Assembly (NCBI RefSeq): GCF_002934605.1
Contig: NZ_PTJC01000006.1
Location: 1,612,001 to 1,676,000 of the forward strand
Length of the DNA stretch: 64,000 nt
From: Neolewinella xylanilytica
Lineage (GTDB): Bacteria > Bacteroidota > Bacteroidia > Chitinophagales > Saprospiraceae
Direction: 5' to 3'
The position numbers and the translations under genes were made by a program. The notes under the pieces were generated by a model, which saw only the letters and a list, made by a program, of their open reading frames with translations, was not told the DNA's origin and made no database searches. Below are positions 1-8,142 of this stretch, piece after piece; position 1 is the stretch's first letter; each line of letters opens with the position of its first letter.

Positions 1-169
1 CACGGATCACGACGAAGGCGGTTTCGGAAAGATTATTCTCGGCTGCGATGCGCTGCATCAGCTTGTCGGAGGGAAATTCAGGAACCGGGACGACAGCGGC
101 CGGATTGCCACCGAAAAGGGTGTCGGTGAAGGCATCAACTTGGTATAGCGGTAGATTATGCATAAACAT
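1..169 (-). CDS. PhzF family isomerase-like protein (5' part only)
   Basis: Reverse translation from the ATG at 169 gives [19 protein letters not shown], then [10 protein letters not shown] and a segment ending LSETAFVV. This is the standard N-terminus of the PhzF/phenazine biosynthesis-like family: YQVDAFT, the FxGNPAAV motif and the catalytic Glu in the NLSETAFV motif. Family members are soluble epimerase/isomerase-like enzymes of the diaminopimelate epimerase fold, and most chromosomal copies have no known substrate. Only about 56 codons are present; the rest lies beyond the left edge. A second in-frame ATG at 163 could be the true start. The gene is divergent from the LytTR gene, with about 150 bp between them. 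Confidence 0.85.
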   Translation of the reverse strand, partial: MFMHNLPLYQVDAFTDTLFGGNPAAVVPVPEFPSDKLMQRIAAENNLSETAFVVIR

Positions 170-320
170 TTTTTAAAATTGATCATTAAACGGCCCGATT
201 CAATCCACAAATCTCGTTTCACCGTAGGTCTTTGGGGGTTGAGGGTGACTATTTGGAGGATTATCCGTCTGTAAAAGTAGCACTGCCTTACAACCGTAAA
301 TTGACTAAGCCGCCAAACTT

Positions 321-662
321 ATGAATTCTTACAATACACAGCTCATGGATCATCTTTTCTTACGGGAAGGGACGACCTACGTAAAGATACCTTTACAAGA
401 CATCCACTACATCCAGGCCGACGGCAACTACGCCTACATCCAGACGCGTGATAAACGCTTCGCCATCAAACGTAGCTTGGCCACCATCGCCGACGAATTG
501 AACAGCGAACAGTTCGTACGCGCCAGCCGCGGTTTACTAGTCAATTTTCAGCAGGTCAGCAGTGTCAGTTTCGCGGATGGGGTGTTGCAGCTCGCCGATC
601 AGCAACTCAAGATGGGGAAGGCTTACCACGCTGACATCAAGAGCCGCATGCCGCGACTCTAA
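321..662 (+). CDS. Stand-alone LytTR-type DNA-binding protein
   Basis: This 113-residue protein is almost entirely a LytTR DNA-binding domain. Visible hallmarks are the DIHYIQADGNYAYIQT block (residues 27-42), the basic IKRSLATIADEL helix (residues 49-60) and FVRASRGLLVNFQQV (residues 65-79), which matches the F.R.HRS.lVN pattern of the family. There is no receiver domain and no transmembrane segment, so it is not a classical LytR/AgrA response regulator. In Bacteroidota such short LytTR proteins are transcription factors of mostly unknown targets. It starts at ATG 321, is divergent from the PhzF-like gene and is followed 37 bp later by an exonuclease gene. It could act on either neighbour, which is inference. 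Confidence 0.85.
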   Translation: MNSYNTQLMDHLFLREGTTYVKIPLQDIHYIQADGNYAYIQTRDKRFAIKRSLATIADELNSEQFVRASRGLLVNFQQVSSVSFADGVLQLADQQLKMGKAYHADIKSRMPRL

Positions 663-699
663 CCATTGAACGTACTGAAGGAGTAGCCGTTCTCCCTGG

Positions 700-1242
700 G
701 TGAGATTCATCGTCTACGATATCGAGGCCACCTGCTGGGAAGGCCGCCCTCCCGGAATGGTCCAGGAAACAATAGAAATCGGCGCCTATGAGGTCACTGC
801 CTACGGAGAAGTAGGCAGTGCCTTCAGCCGGTTGATCCAGCCCATCCTCCACCCCCAGCTGAGCTACTTCTGTCGCCGCCTCACCCGCATCGAACAGGCG
901 GATATCGACCGGGCGCGGGATTTTTCCCGCGTCATCGAAGCCTTCCGCGAATGGGTCGCTCCGGATACCGAGCCCTACGTGCTGGCCGCCTGGGGAGATT
1001 TCGATCAGCGGCAGCTGCTCCAAGACTGCTGGCTGCACCATGCGGACGACGAATGGCTACTGCCGCATATCAACCTCAAGGCACAATACCGGGAGCTGCG
1101 CGGTTTGCCCAAGAAACGCGGCCTCGCCTCCGCCGTCCGCCACGAGGGCTTTGAGTGGACGGGTGAACAGCACCGCGCGCTCGACGATGCGGAGAACACC
1201 GTTAAGGTGTTCCGCAAGCTGTTGGATATGTGGCGCTACTGA
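700..1242 (+). CDS. DEDDh-family 3'-5' exonuclease (ERI-1/KapD-like)
   Basis: A 180-residue protein starting at GTG 700. It begins RFIVYDIEATCWEG, where D-x-E is exonuclease motif I of the DEDD superfamily. A mid-protein motif with Asp (AAWGDFDQRQL) and a C-terminal HRALDDAENT, motif III of the DEDDh subgroup with the catalytic His and Asp, complete the active site. Domain order and length match the ERI-1/KapD-like single-domain 3'-5' exonucleases, which trim structured RNA or DNA ends with two metal ions. No other domain is attached. The following MFS transporter gene starts about 100 bp downstream with no good ATG, so the two may be co-transcribed. Confidence 0.85.
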   Translation: MRFIVYDIEATCWEGRPPGMVQETIEIGAYEVTAYGEVGSAFSRLIQPILHPQLSYFCRRLTRIEQADIDRARDFSRVIEAFREWVAPDTEPYVLAAWGDFDQRQLLQDCWLHHADDEWLLPHINLKAQYRELRGLPKKRGLASAVRHEGFEWTGEQHRALDDAENTVKVFRKLLDMWRY

Positions 1243-1345
1243 CGGGATACGTTCTATCGCGTATGCTTCCGCCTGCCGTAGCTTTGCGGCCTCAATTTTC
1301 ATCCGCATCGAACGCTCCGCTTCCCTTCTTCGCACCCGCATTGCC

Positions 1346-2503
1346 GTGGCCCTGGCCTTCGCGATCAATGGCCTGGTCTACGCCAACTGGACGAGCCGCT
1401 TACCCCGTTTGCAGGAGCTGTACGGGATCGACAACGGGCAGACGGGCTTCGTGCTGACCAGCCTGGCCGTCGGGTCGCTCATCGCGATGCCCCTCGCTGG
1501 CTATCTGATCGTCAAAAACGGGAGTCGCCGGTTGGCGGTGGTCTCTACGGTAGGGTTTATCCTGGTCGTGCCTTTAATGGCCTACATGCCGGGCTACGCC
1601 GGCTTGCTGCTGCTCATGCCGCTGGTGGGGATCTCGACCGGGGTAATGGACGTAGCCATCAACGCCCAGGCGGTGGAGGTGGAAAAACTCTGGGGACAGC
1701 CCATCACCTCCTCCTTCCACGCCTGTTTTTCGGGGGGTATGTTCGTTGGAGCGGGCATCGCGGCCGCCTTTATCTATTTGGGGATGGACCTGGGTCCGCA
1801 TTTTCTGGTCATTTCCCTGATCACTTCCCTGTTGTCGATTTACGCCCTCCGTAATTTTTTGAATGACGGGCCGGACGCCGGTCCGGAAATCGGCCCCGGC
1901 GCCGGCCGCTTCGGTCTGGCGATCGTACTCCTCGGCCTGGCTTCGCTCTGCACCATGATCGGTGAGGGCGCCATGGCCGACTGGACGCCGCTATATATGA
2001 CGCGGGTAACCGGAAGTACGGAGGCTATTGCTCCCTTCGGCCAGGCCGCGTTCAGCGGCGCGATGCTGTTGGGGCGGAGTTTTGGCGACGGCATTCGGGG
2101 GCGGTTAGGTTCCCGCATCGTGATTGTAGGGGGAGCGTTGGTGGCACTAGTCGGCGTGATGGCGGCCATACTTTATCCCGTGCCCGCTGTAGCGATTGCG
2201 GGATTCGGACTCGTCGGATTGGGGCTGTCGAACATCATCCCGGTAGTATTCAGCCAGGCGAGTAGGGTGCCCGGGCTCCGGTCCGGGGTGGGCATCAGCT
2301 CGGTAAGTACCATTGGCTACAGTGCCTTTCTGTGGGGACCGCCGGCGATCGGTTTTGTTTCGGATTACCAGAATGCGTTGTTGCCCGGCGGGATCGGCCC
2401 CTTCGATGGGGTGGTCGGTCTGCGGGTAGGTCTCGGAGTGGTTGCGCTGTTGATGGTGCTACTCTTCATTTTGTCGGCCTTTTACCTTAGAGTAGAAGAT
2501 TAA
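1346..2503 (+). CDS. MFS transporter (12-TM, YbjJ-like)
   Basis: About 385 residues with alternating hydrophobic helices throughout. The N-terminal LAFAINGLVYANWTSRLPRL is typical of the YbjJ-type major facilitator subgroup, and loops such as LIVKNGSRRLAVV and RGRLGSRIVIVGG occupy the positions of MFS motif A. It probably moves a small solute across the inner membrane; the substrate is unknown. The start is uncertain: the frame stays open far upstream, but that part is read out of frame through the exonuclease gene. I chose GTG 1346, directly before the first helix. No ATG, GTG or TTG lies in frame between the exonuclease stop and 1346, though an ATT start slightly upstream is possible. Confidence 0.85.
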   Translation: MALAFAINGLVYANWTSRLPRLQELYGIDNGQTGFVLTSLAVGSLIAMPLAGYLIVKNGSRRLAVVSTVGFILVVPLMAYMPGYAGLLLLMPLVGISTGVMDVAINAQAVEVEKLWGQPITSSFHACFSGGMFVGAGIAAAFIYLGMDLGPHFLVISLITSLLSIYALRNFLNDGPDAGPEIGPGAGRFGLAIVLLGLASLCTMIGEGAMADWTPLYMTRVTGSTEAIAPFGQAAFSGAMLLGRSFGDGIRGRLGSRIVIVGGALVALVGVMAAILYPVPAVAIAGFGLVGLGLSNIIPVVFSQASRVPGLRSGVGISSVSTIGYSAFLWGPPAIGFVSDYQNALLPGGIGPFDGVVGLRVGLGVVALLMVLLFILSAFYLRVED

Positions 2504-2534
2504 CGCCCGATGGCGTGGTTCCTGGGCTTTTCCA

Positions 2535-2542
2535 TACATTTG
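2535..2542 (+). promoter_or_regulatory. Bacteroidota -7 element for the STAS gene
   Basis: TACATTTG fits the Bacteroidota sigma-A -7 consensus TAnnTTTG exactly. It lies 27 bp before the chosen ATG of the STAS-domain gene, which argues for the internal ATG at 2570 over the upstream in-frame ATG at 2510. No convincing -33 TTTG was seen. Confidence 0.5.
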
Positions 2543-2569
2543 CGCCTGAGAACGACCAAAATCAAACTA

Positions 2570-2953
2570 ATGAAATTCAGCATCGACAAACAGGAACGGT
2601 ACAGCGTCATCAAACCGGAGGAAGACAACCTCAACTCCGCCGTAGCGCCTCAGCTCAAGTCCGAGTTTGTCATTCTGGCCAACGAGGGCATCACCAACCT
2701 TATCCTTGACCTCAGCGGCGTGAAGTACGTCGATTCCTCCGGACTGAGCGCGATCCTCACCGCCCGCCGGCTCTGGAGCAACCTGGGCACCTTCGTCGTT
2801 ACCGGCGTAGAACAACCCGCGGTGAAGCGACTGGTGGAGATCAGCAAAGTGGATACCGTACTGACCATTCTGCCGACCATGAGCGAGGCCGTCGATTTCA
2901 TTTTTATGGAAGAGCTTCAGCGCGACATGCAGGCCGAGCCCGGCGACGAATAG
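2570..2953 (+). CDS. STAS domain protein (anti-sigma factor antagonist-like)
   Basis: 127 residues forming one STAS domain. The signature is LILDLSGVKYVDSSGLSAIL (residues 44-63), where the serine of DSSG (Ser56/57) is the site phosphorylated by partner kinases in SpoIIAA/RsbV proteins. The tail EELQRDMQAEPGDE is acidic. STAS proteins of this size act as soluble switches binding anti-sigma factors or other regulators; no anti-sigma kinase gene is adjacent, so the partner is unknown. The start at ATG 2570 removes an implausible hydrophobic leader and places the start just after a -7 element. RNase Z follows 12 bp downstream and is probably co-transcribed. Confidence 0.88.
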   Translation: MKFSIDKQERYSVIKPEEDNLNSAVAPQLKSEFVILANEGITNLILDLSGVKYVDSSGLSAILTARRLWSNLGTFVVTGVEQPAVKRLVEISKVDTVLTILPTMSEAVDFIFMEELQRDMQAEPGDE

Positions 2954-2965
2954 CCGGTCGGCACC

Positions 2966-3913
2966 GTGCGCTTCGAAGTTACCGTTCTCGGCTCCAACGG
3001 CGCTCTGCCCAGTGACCGCCGCCACCCGTCCGCCCACTTCTTTCGGAGCGAGGTGTCCGATATCCTCGTTGATTGCGGAGAAGGTACCCAAATGCGCCTG
3101 CAGGCCGCCGGCCTAGGGATGGGGCGCTGTGGGTTAATTTTAATTACCCACCTGCACGGCGACCATTACTTCGGTCTACCCGGCCTGCTGACAAGTATGG
3201 CCCTGAACGGCCGCACCATCCCCTTGCGCATCGTGAGTCCGCCAGGACTCTGGGAGCGGATTGCCCCGCTGCTGGAACTGGACCGTTACGGACTGCCCTT
3301 CGATCTTCACTTCGACTCCGTGGCCGCTGACAAGCTCGTAGCCGTCCGGGAGCTGGAGGACGTTGCCATTTTCGCTTTTCCGCTTCGTCATCGCATTCAG
3401 ACCAACGGCTACCTGATCCGGGAGAAGCAGCGGGAGGCCAATATGGTCAAGGAAGCGATCGAGCGACACGCCATACCCTGGCAGTCCATTGCCGGCATCA
3501 AGCAAGGGGCGGACTACACCGATCCCACCGGCCGGGTAATTCCCAATCACTTGCTAACCGTTCCGCCACCCCCGCCGCGGTCCTACGCCTACTGTTCGGA
3601 TACGGCATACTTTCCCCAATTGGTGGAATGGGTCAAGGGCGTCGACCTGCTATACCACGAAGCCACCTTTCTGCACGAGATGGCCACCGAAGCGCGGGAT
3701 CGCGGACACTCCACGGCCCGCGAGGCGGCAACGACCGCCCGCGCCGCCGCCGTTGGTCGGTTGATCATGGGGCACTTCAGTGCCCGCTACGCCGACACCA
3801 CCGCCCACGAGCGCGAGGCCCGCGCCATTTTCCCCAACAGCTACGCCGTCCGCGATTTGTACCGCTACCTGGTGCCCTACGCGGGGCGGGGGGAGCCGGG
3901 GTCGGTCAATTAA
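2966..3913 (+). CDS. rnz: Ribonuclease Z
   Basis: 315 residues of the metallo-beta-lactamase fold, starting at GTG 2966. The zinc motif THLHGDH (His62, His64, Asp66, His67) follows the strand LILI. Further metal ligands are in FPLRHRIQTNGYLI, YCSDTAY and the C-terminal GHFSARY. The early GSNGALPSDRRHPSA and VDCGEGTQ motifs are diagnostic of the tRNase Z group. RNase Z cuts pre-tRNAs at the 3' side of the discriminator base so that CCA can be added. The two tRNA genes in this window do not encode CCA, consistent with the need for this enzyme. The length matches the short bacterial form. Confidence 0.96.
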   Translation: MRFEVTVLGSNGALPSDRRHPSAHFFRSEVSDILVDCGEGTQMRLQAAGLGMGRCGLILITHLHGDHYFGLPGLLTSMALNGRTIPLRIVSPPGLWERIAPLLELDRYGLPFDLHFDSVAADKLVAVRELEDVAIFAFPLRHRIQTNGYLIREKQREANMVKEAIERHAIPWQSIAGIKQGADYTDPTGRVIPNHLLTVPPPPPRSYAYCSDTAYFPQLVEWVKGVDLLYHEATFLHEMATEARDRGHSTAREAATTARAAAVGRLIMGHFSARYADTTAHEREARAIFPNSYAVRDLYRYLVPYAGRGEPGSVN

Positions 3914-3934
3914 GGGCAAATAGCTAAATTGCCC
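3914..3934 (+). terminator. Short hairpin after rnz
   Basis: GGGCAA pairs with TTGCCC across a 9-nt loop just after the rnz stop. There is no clear T-tract, so it is a weak terminator candidate. It sits 16 bp before the next gene and might instead shape that gene's leader. Confidence 0.3.
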
Positions 3935-3950
3935 CCATAATCATCGAATC

Positions 3951-4685
3951 ATGCGTAAGTACCTATTCCTCTTTCTGCTCGCCGCCGTTACGGCACTCCA
4001 GGCCCAGATCACCGATCCGAAGGCCACGGAGTTTTACGAGCCCGTACCCCCGAAAGTGAAGCCGGGCGCTCAGCTCGGCGAGGCGCCGGCGGATGCCATC
4101 GTGCTCCTCGGCGATGGCGCGGACGCCAGCGAATGGGTCAATGCCGCATCGGGCGGCGCGGTCGACTGGACCGTGGATGGAGACGCCCTGATCGTCAAAG
4201 GCGGTGCCGGGAACATTTCTACCCGCCGCAAATTCGGCGACATGCAGCTCCACGTCGAGTGGCGCAGCCCCAGTGAACCCGACAAGGAAGGGCAGGGTAG
4301 GGGCAACAGCGGCATCTTTCTGCAGAACCGCTACGAAGTGCAGGTGCTCGAGAGCGAAGGCAGCGACACCTACACCAACGGCCAGGCGGGATCCATCTAT
4401 AAGCAAACGCCTCCGCTGGTCAACGCCCTAAAGCCCATGGGCGAGTGGCAGACCTACGACATCATTTACACCGCCCCCCACTTCAATGACGACGGCATCC
4501 TGATCCGCCCCGCCTACGTAACGGTACTGATGAACGGCGTGGTGGTGCAAAATAACTTCGAGATCAAGGGCCCGACCGAATACATCGGCTTACCCCACTA
4601 CGAAGCCCACGGCGACGACGTTATTTCGCTCCAGGACCACGGCAACGCGGTAGCGTACCGGAATATCTGGGTGCGCGAACTTTAA
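3951..4685 (+). CDS. DUF1080 (3-keto-disaccharide hydrolase-like) secreted protein
   Basis: 244 residues with a cleavable signal peptide (MRKYLFLFLLAAVTALQAQ). The mature part is one DUF1080 domain, a concanavalin-like jelly roll. Characteristic stretches are ISTRRKFGDMQLHVEWRSP, GNSGIFLQNRYEVQVLES, YDIIYTAPHF and the terminal AVAYRNIWVREL. Proteins of this family are secreted glycoside-acting proteins, and some members hydrolyse 3-keto-glycosides. The exact substrate here is unknown. It is followed 12 bp later by glycerate kinase in the same direction. A hydrolase plus a sugar-acid kinase could belong to one catabolic unit, but that link is only positional. Confidence 0.88.
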   Translation: MRKYLFLFLLAAVTALQAQITDPKATEFYEPVPPKVKPGAQLGEAPADAIVLLGDGADASEWVNAASGGAVDWTVDGDALIVKGGAGNISTRRKFGDMQLHVEWRSPSEPDKEGQGRGNSGIFLQNRYEVQVLESEGSDTYTNGQAGSIYKQTPPLVNALKPMGEWQTYDIIYTAPHFNDDGILIRPAYVTVLMNGVVVQNNFEIKGPTEYIGLPHYEAHGDDVISLQDHGNAVAYRNIWVREL

Positions 4686-4697
4686 ATCCGCCTTTCT

Positions 4698-5810
4698 TTG
4701 CGCGTCCTGATCTGCCCGGACAAGTTCAAGGGGAGTCTCTCCGCCCGGGCGGCCGCCACGGCCATTGCCCGGGGGGTACGTGCCGCCTGGCCCGAAGCCG
4801 AAATTACGCGCCTCCCCCTGGCGGACGGTGGGGAGGGGAGCATGGAATTGCTCGGCAAAGCTTACGGATTGAAGGCCCGTCGCGTACGCGTGGCGGGCCC
4901 CCTCCGCAGACCCATCGATGCGGCCTACTATTTGGGTAATGGGCGTGCGGTGATCGAGTCTGCCGCGGCCTGTGGGCTCTACCATATTCCGCCCCCGCGT
5001 CGCAATCCGGAGAACACCACCACCATTGGCGTAGGGTCGATGATCGACGATGCCCTCGCCCGCGGTGCCCGTCAGCTATCCCTGCTCATCGGCGGAACGT
5101 CCACCAGCGACTGTGGTGCGGGCATGGCCGCGGCCCTGGGCTACCGGTTCTACACCGCTCAGGGATACGAGATCGTACCGATGGCGGGATCCCTGCGGCA
5201 CGTGGCGCGCATCGATGTAACGGACCGGCACCCCGGCCTGCAAGAGGCCCGGATAACCGTGCTGTGCGACGTAGATAATCCCCTGCTAGGTCCTACCGGC
5301 GCTACCTATACCTACGCCCGGCAGAAGGGGGCCGCCGAAGACCGGCTTGATCACCTGGAAGAAGGCATGCACCACTTCAACGAGCTGCTGCGGCGCGACC
5401 TCGGTCAGGACGTTGCCGACCTGGCCGGAGCCGGCGCGGCGGGCGGACTGGGTGCCGGAGCCGTGGCGTTTTTGGGTGCGGAATTGCAAAAGGGTGCGCC
5501 GGTGATACTGAACGAGATCGGATTTCCGAAGGCGGCCGCCCGCGCCGATCTGCTGTTTACGGGGGAGGGAAGCATCGATCGACAGACCGAGCGGGGAAAG
5601 GTCGTTTCCGAGGTCATCGGCGCCGGAAGACCTACCGTAGCGGTTTGCGGACGGAGCACGGTCGCCGCGGAGGACCTGGGTGCACTGGCCATCCTGTCGC
5701 TGGACGGCCTGGAAGGAATCAGTACGAACGAGAAAATGGTAAGGGCCGCCGAGTTGATCGAAGCGGAAGTCTTTAAGTACTGCCGGCAACGTACTGAGCA
5801 TACGCAGTAG
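4698..5810 (+). CDS. Glycerate kinase (GarK/GlxK family)
   Basis: 370 residues. The N-terminus RVLICPDKFKGSLSARAAA is the hallmark of type-1 bacterial glycerate kinases, followed by LPLADGGEGSMELL, LLIGGTSTSDCGAGMAAALG, LCDVDNPLLGPTGAT and LLFTGEGSIDRQTERGK. These enzymes phosphorylate glycerate to 2- or 3-phosphoglycerate with ATP in the cytosol, feeding glycolysis. The length is within the usual 370-380 residues. Translation starts at TTG 4698; there is no in-frame ATG nearby and the next residues match the family start. The gene lies 12 bp after the DUF1080 gene. A repeated GC-rich 18-mer and an MsrB lipoprotein gene follow. Confidence 0.93.
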   Translation: MRVLICPDKFKGSLSARAAATAIARGVRAAWPEAEITRLPLADGGEGSMELLGKAYGLKARRVRVAGPLRRPIDAAYYLGNGRAVIESAAACGLYHIPPPRRNPENTTTIGVGSMIDDALARGARQLSLLIGGTSTSDCGAGMAAALGYRFYTAQGYEIVPMAGSLRHVARIDVTDRHPGLQEARITVLCDVDNPLLGPTGATYTYARQKGAAEDRLDHLEEGMHHFNELLRRDLGQDVADLAGAGAAGGLGAGAVAFLGAELQKGAPVILNEIGFPKAAARADLLFTGEGSIDRQTERGKVVSEVIGAGRPTVAVCGRSTVAAEDLGALAILSLDGLEGISTNEKMVRAAELIEAEVFKYCRQRTEHTQ

Positions 5811-5815
5811 CAGGG

Positions 5816-5833
5816 GGGCGCCGGAGCGCGGGT
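5816..5833. repeat. 18-bp intergenic repeat, copy 1
   Basis: GGGCGCCGGAGCGCGGGT occurs here and again, in the same orientation, at 24137-24154. Both copies lie between genes, upstream of a plus-strand gene for an envelope protein (MsrB lipoprotein here, a predicted OMP there). A 15-bp version in reverse orientation occurs inside the APC permease gene near 58043. Function unknown. Confidence 0.6.
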
Positions 5834-5926
5834 GAACGGAGTCGGCCGGTGGTCCAGCCGGTCCTCCCCCGATAAGCTGGTGAACCCTTGGCTGTCGCTC
5901 GCGTGTTGTAGTAGAAACTATCTTCC

Positions 5927-6472
5927 ATGCGCTTCTTTCTGGCTTTTTCCTTTTTGCTCCTGCTCGCCTGTAATTCTACCTCCCAAACCACCGTCAGCTC
6001 GGGTGACACGGCCTCGGGGGTAGATCCTTCCATGCCCGATTACCGCTACGATCCGCCGACCGACGGAACCGTGGAGGAATTCGATACCACCACCGATTAC
6101 TGGAAAGAGATCCTTACCAACCAGGAGTTCAACGTACTACGGCAGGACGGCACCGAACCAAGCTTCAGTAGCCCGCTCAACGATAATAAGCAGGCCGGCA
6201 TCTACGCCTGCCGTGCCTGTGGGCTTCCGCTCTTCAGCAGCAGTACCAAGTTCGAGTCCGGAACCGGCTGGCCGAGTTTCTACCAACCCCTCGAACCCAA
6301 GTACGTCATGGAGGAAGTCGACCGTCGTTACGGCATGGAGCGCACCGAAGTAAGCTGCGCCCGCTGTAACGGTCACCTCGGCCACGTCTTCCCCGACGGT
6401 CCCCAACCCACCGGTCTGCGGTACTGCCTGAATGGCGTAGCACTGAATTTCGTTCCCGAAGCCGACCTGTAA
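5927..6472 (+). CDS. msrB: Peptide-methionine (R)-S-oxide reductase MsrB, lipoprotein
   Basis: 181 residues. The N-terminus MRFFLAFSFLLLLACNSTSQ is a lipoprotein signal with the modified Cys after LLA. The rest is a full MsrB domain: two zinc-binding CxxC pairs (YACRACGLPLF and SCARCNGHLGH), SGTGWPSFYQPL, and the catalytic cysteine in RYCLNGVALNF. MsrB reduces methionine-R-sulfoxide in oxidised proteins. The lipid anchor suggests envelope proteins as substrates, as for other exported Msr enzymes, and an electron donor for the periplasm would be needed. The gene stands alone between glycerate kinase and tRNA-Arg. Confidence 0.95.
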   Translation: MRFFLAFSFLLLLACNSTSQTTVSSGDTASGVDPSMPDYRYDPPTDGTVEEFDTTTDYWKEILTNQEFNVLRQDGTEPSFSSPLNDNKQAGIYACRACGLPLFSSSTKFESGTGWPSFYQPLEPKYVMEEVDRRYGMERTEVSCARCNGHLGHVFPDGPQPTGLRYCLNGVALNFVPEADL

Positions 6473-6476
6473 ATAG

Positions 6477-6484
6477 TATATTTG
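6477..6484 (+). promoter_or_regulatory. -7 element before tRNA-Arg
   Basis: TATATTTG matches TAnnTTTG and lies 27 bp before the mature tRNA-Arg 5' end, directly after the msrB stop. It is a plausible tRNA promoter; no clear -33 box was seen. Confidence 0.5.
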
Positions 6485-6511
6485 CGGCCCGCCGCCGTTC
6501 TGGCCGGCCAT

Positions 6512-6583
6512 AGCCCCATAGTTCAAGGGATAGAACGTTGGTTTCCTAAACCGAAAATGCAAGTTCGAGTCTTGCTGGGGCTA
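6512..6583 (+). tRNA. tRNA-Arg (anticodon CCT)
   Basis: The 72-nt cloverleaf can be folded by hand. The acceptor stem AGCCCCA/TGGGGCT is perfect over 7 bp, the D stem is GTTC/GAAC, the anticodon stem TTGGT/ACCGA encloses the loop TTCCTAA with anticodon CCT, and the T stem GCAAG/CTTGC encloses TTCGAGT. The discriminator is A and no CCA is encoded. It reads AGG codons. It was checked as a possible integration site: no integrase or repeated 3' end of the tRNA was found downstream. Confidence 0.93.
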
Positions 6584-6763
6584 CTTTATTCAAGCCCTCG
6601 CCTGTCCGATTTTCCGGACTTGGGTTGGCTGACGGTATCAGGCTAGTATTCTAGCGAAACTGGATGCAGTTATCCCCATCCCTCTTTCATAGTTGCCTGG
6701 TAGTGGGATTGTTAAGACCGCAATAAGTCTGAACACCCGAGTAGTTTGTTCGCTTTAGGGAGT

Positions 6764-6801
6764 GTATTGTGTCGACGTTGATAATTAACATGCTAATTAT
6801 C
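6764..6801. promoter_or_regulatory. Palindromic upstream element, copy 1 (hexamer plus inverted repeat)
   Basis: GTATTGT is followed by the palindrome GTCGAC (6771-6776), GTT, then a perfect 8-bp inverted repeat GATAATTA (6780-6787) / TAATTATC (6794-6801) around ACATGC. The same layout recurs at 8143-8181 before the paralogous gene, with GCCGGC in place of GTCGAC. The element ends 34 bp before the ATG. It could be an operator for a dimeric regulator or a hairpin in the 5' UTR. Its T/A-rich left edge (TATTGTG) resembles a degenerate -7 element. Confidence 0.6.
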
Positions 6802-6835
6802 ACTGACACGACCTTTTAGCTAACTAACTACTACT

Positions 6836-7852
6836 ATGAAACAACTTCTACCCTTATTCAGCTTAATGCTGTTTTCGTTACCCTTTTCGTTGGTCGGACA
6901 ACAGTTCACTTGTTCCACGCCACAGCCACCCGATATTGTATCTAACTTCAATAGCTTCTTTACCTCAAACAATAACGCTACCTTCACCCAGACTGTCGGC
7001 GATTTGATTACGCTTTGCCTCTCTAAGCGTTCGGCTAACCAAAATGTCCGTACTATAGAGGTTACGAATATTGAGAGCGACGAAGAAGTAATCGGTGACT
7101 TCACCGTTTATTCTTCTCCTTTGGCAACCCAACAATATGGTGGCGACATATCCCAGGACGGTTTTCAAATTCCACTAGTCATTGCGCAAGGCGCATACGG
7201 TGTCGTAGTTCGCTTAACTGCAGTTGGTAGTTTTGATGTTATAACGCGTGTAAATACCGGCAATTCCCCACCCCGCTCTAATCAAATCTCCGTTCAGGTT
7301 CTGGCCGGGGTAGCGGCGCCGGTTACCTGGACCGAAAATTTGAGCTACGAACCCTTCGGTGAAAACGTAAAATTCAACTGGTCGGTAGCCGAGCAGGTAG
7401 ACGTGGCCGGCTACGAACTCGAAAGAATGTTCGAGGGGGAAAGCTTCGAGAAGGTAGCTGACGTAGCCTACCGTGAAAACGGCAGCCTGGAAGTCGACTA
7501 CTCCACCGTGGTCAACTGGCCCGGCCGCAGCGCCTACTTTCGGGTAAAGCAACTCGACTACGCCGGTACCTACGACTACAGCAACGTGGTCTTCGTGGAT
7601 GGCAACGACGGAGCCGTCCAGGAATTCCGGATGTTCCCTAATCCCGCCTCCGAATACGTGCGCATGTCCGTACCCGAAGGCATTCACACCGTGGATCTGA
7701 TCTCGGCTTCCGGCCGCTTGGTGCGCTCGTTCACCGCTAATGAGGTCCGCCGGGAAGGTATGGACGTAAGCCGGGTGACCGCCGGCATGTACCTGGTACG
7801 TACGGTAGGTGAAGGTGCCGCATCGCCCCAGCGGTTGGTGGTGAATCACTGA
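6836..7852 (+). CDS. T9SS type A cargo protein, tandem paralogue 1
   Basis: 338 residues with an N-terminal signal peptide ending near LVGQ. Residues about 22-155 form a variable domain with only two cysteines (FTCSTP and TLCLSK). From APVTWTENLSYEPFGE onward comes a beta-sandwich-like region (WSVAEQVDVAGYELERMF, FEKVADVAYRENGSLEVDY) and then a type IX secretion type A sorting domain (FRMFPNPASEYVRMSV, the GMYLVR motif and QRLVVNH). It should be exported by Sec, moved through T9SS and either anchored or released. The C-terminal half is almost identical to the next gene, while the N-terminal half is highly diverged and visibly more AT-rich. The function of the N-domain is unknown. Confidence 0.88.
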   Translation: MKQLLPLFSLMLFSLPFSLVGQQFTCSTPQPPDIVSNFNSFFTSNNNATFTQTVGDLITLCLSKRSANQNVRTIEVTNIESDEEVIGDFTVYSSPLATQQYGGDISQDGFQIPLVIAQGAYGVVVRLTAVGSFDVITRVNTGNSPPRSNQISVQVLAGVAAPVTWTENLSYEPFGENVKFNWSVAEQVDVAGYELERMFEGESFEKVADVAYRENGSLEVDYSTVVNWPGRSAYFRVKQLDYAGTYDYSNVVFVDGNDGAVQEFRMFPNPASEYVRMSVPEGIHTVDLISASGRLVRSFTANEVRREGMDVSRVTAGMYLVRTVGEGAASPQRLVVNH

Positions 7853-7903
7853 TCACCCTTTCCCTACACGTGAGGTGCAAAGGATAGACGATTACGCTTT
7901 TCT

Positions 7904-7938
7904 AGCCCCGTGGAAACGGAAGTTTCCACGGGGCTTTC
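7904..7938 (+). terminator. Rho-independent terminator after paralogue 1
   Basis: AGCCCCGTGGAAAC pairs perfectly with GTTTCCACGGGGCT around a GGAA tetraloop and is followed by TTC. It lies about 50 bp after the stop of the first T9SS gene, so the three paralogues are probably separate transcription units. Confidence 0.88.
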
Positions 7939-8142
7939 TGTGTTTGGCTACCCCCTGATCCCAGACCGTGGGGTAAAAGTGACTCCTCTTCATCCCTCTA
8001 CCGAGCAGGTTGGGTACCTCTTGCTAATCCGATGGCTGATTTTACTACCCGGTATTTCGGACTTCGTGTACGGTTATTACCGGTACACCGCTAGCAAAAA
8101 TTTTCCTGCAAAATGCGCAATCCATCCGGTAGTGTTTACAGG
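7939..8142. other. Intergenic stretch between T9SS paralogues 1 and 2
   Basis: Between the terminator and the next upstream element I see no gene, no tRNA and no strong hairpin. A short open frame here begins inside the terminator stem and has no recognisable protein features. Confidence 0.6.
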
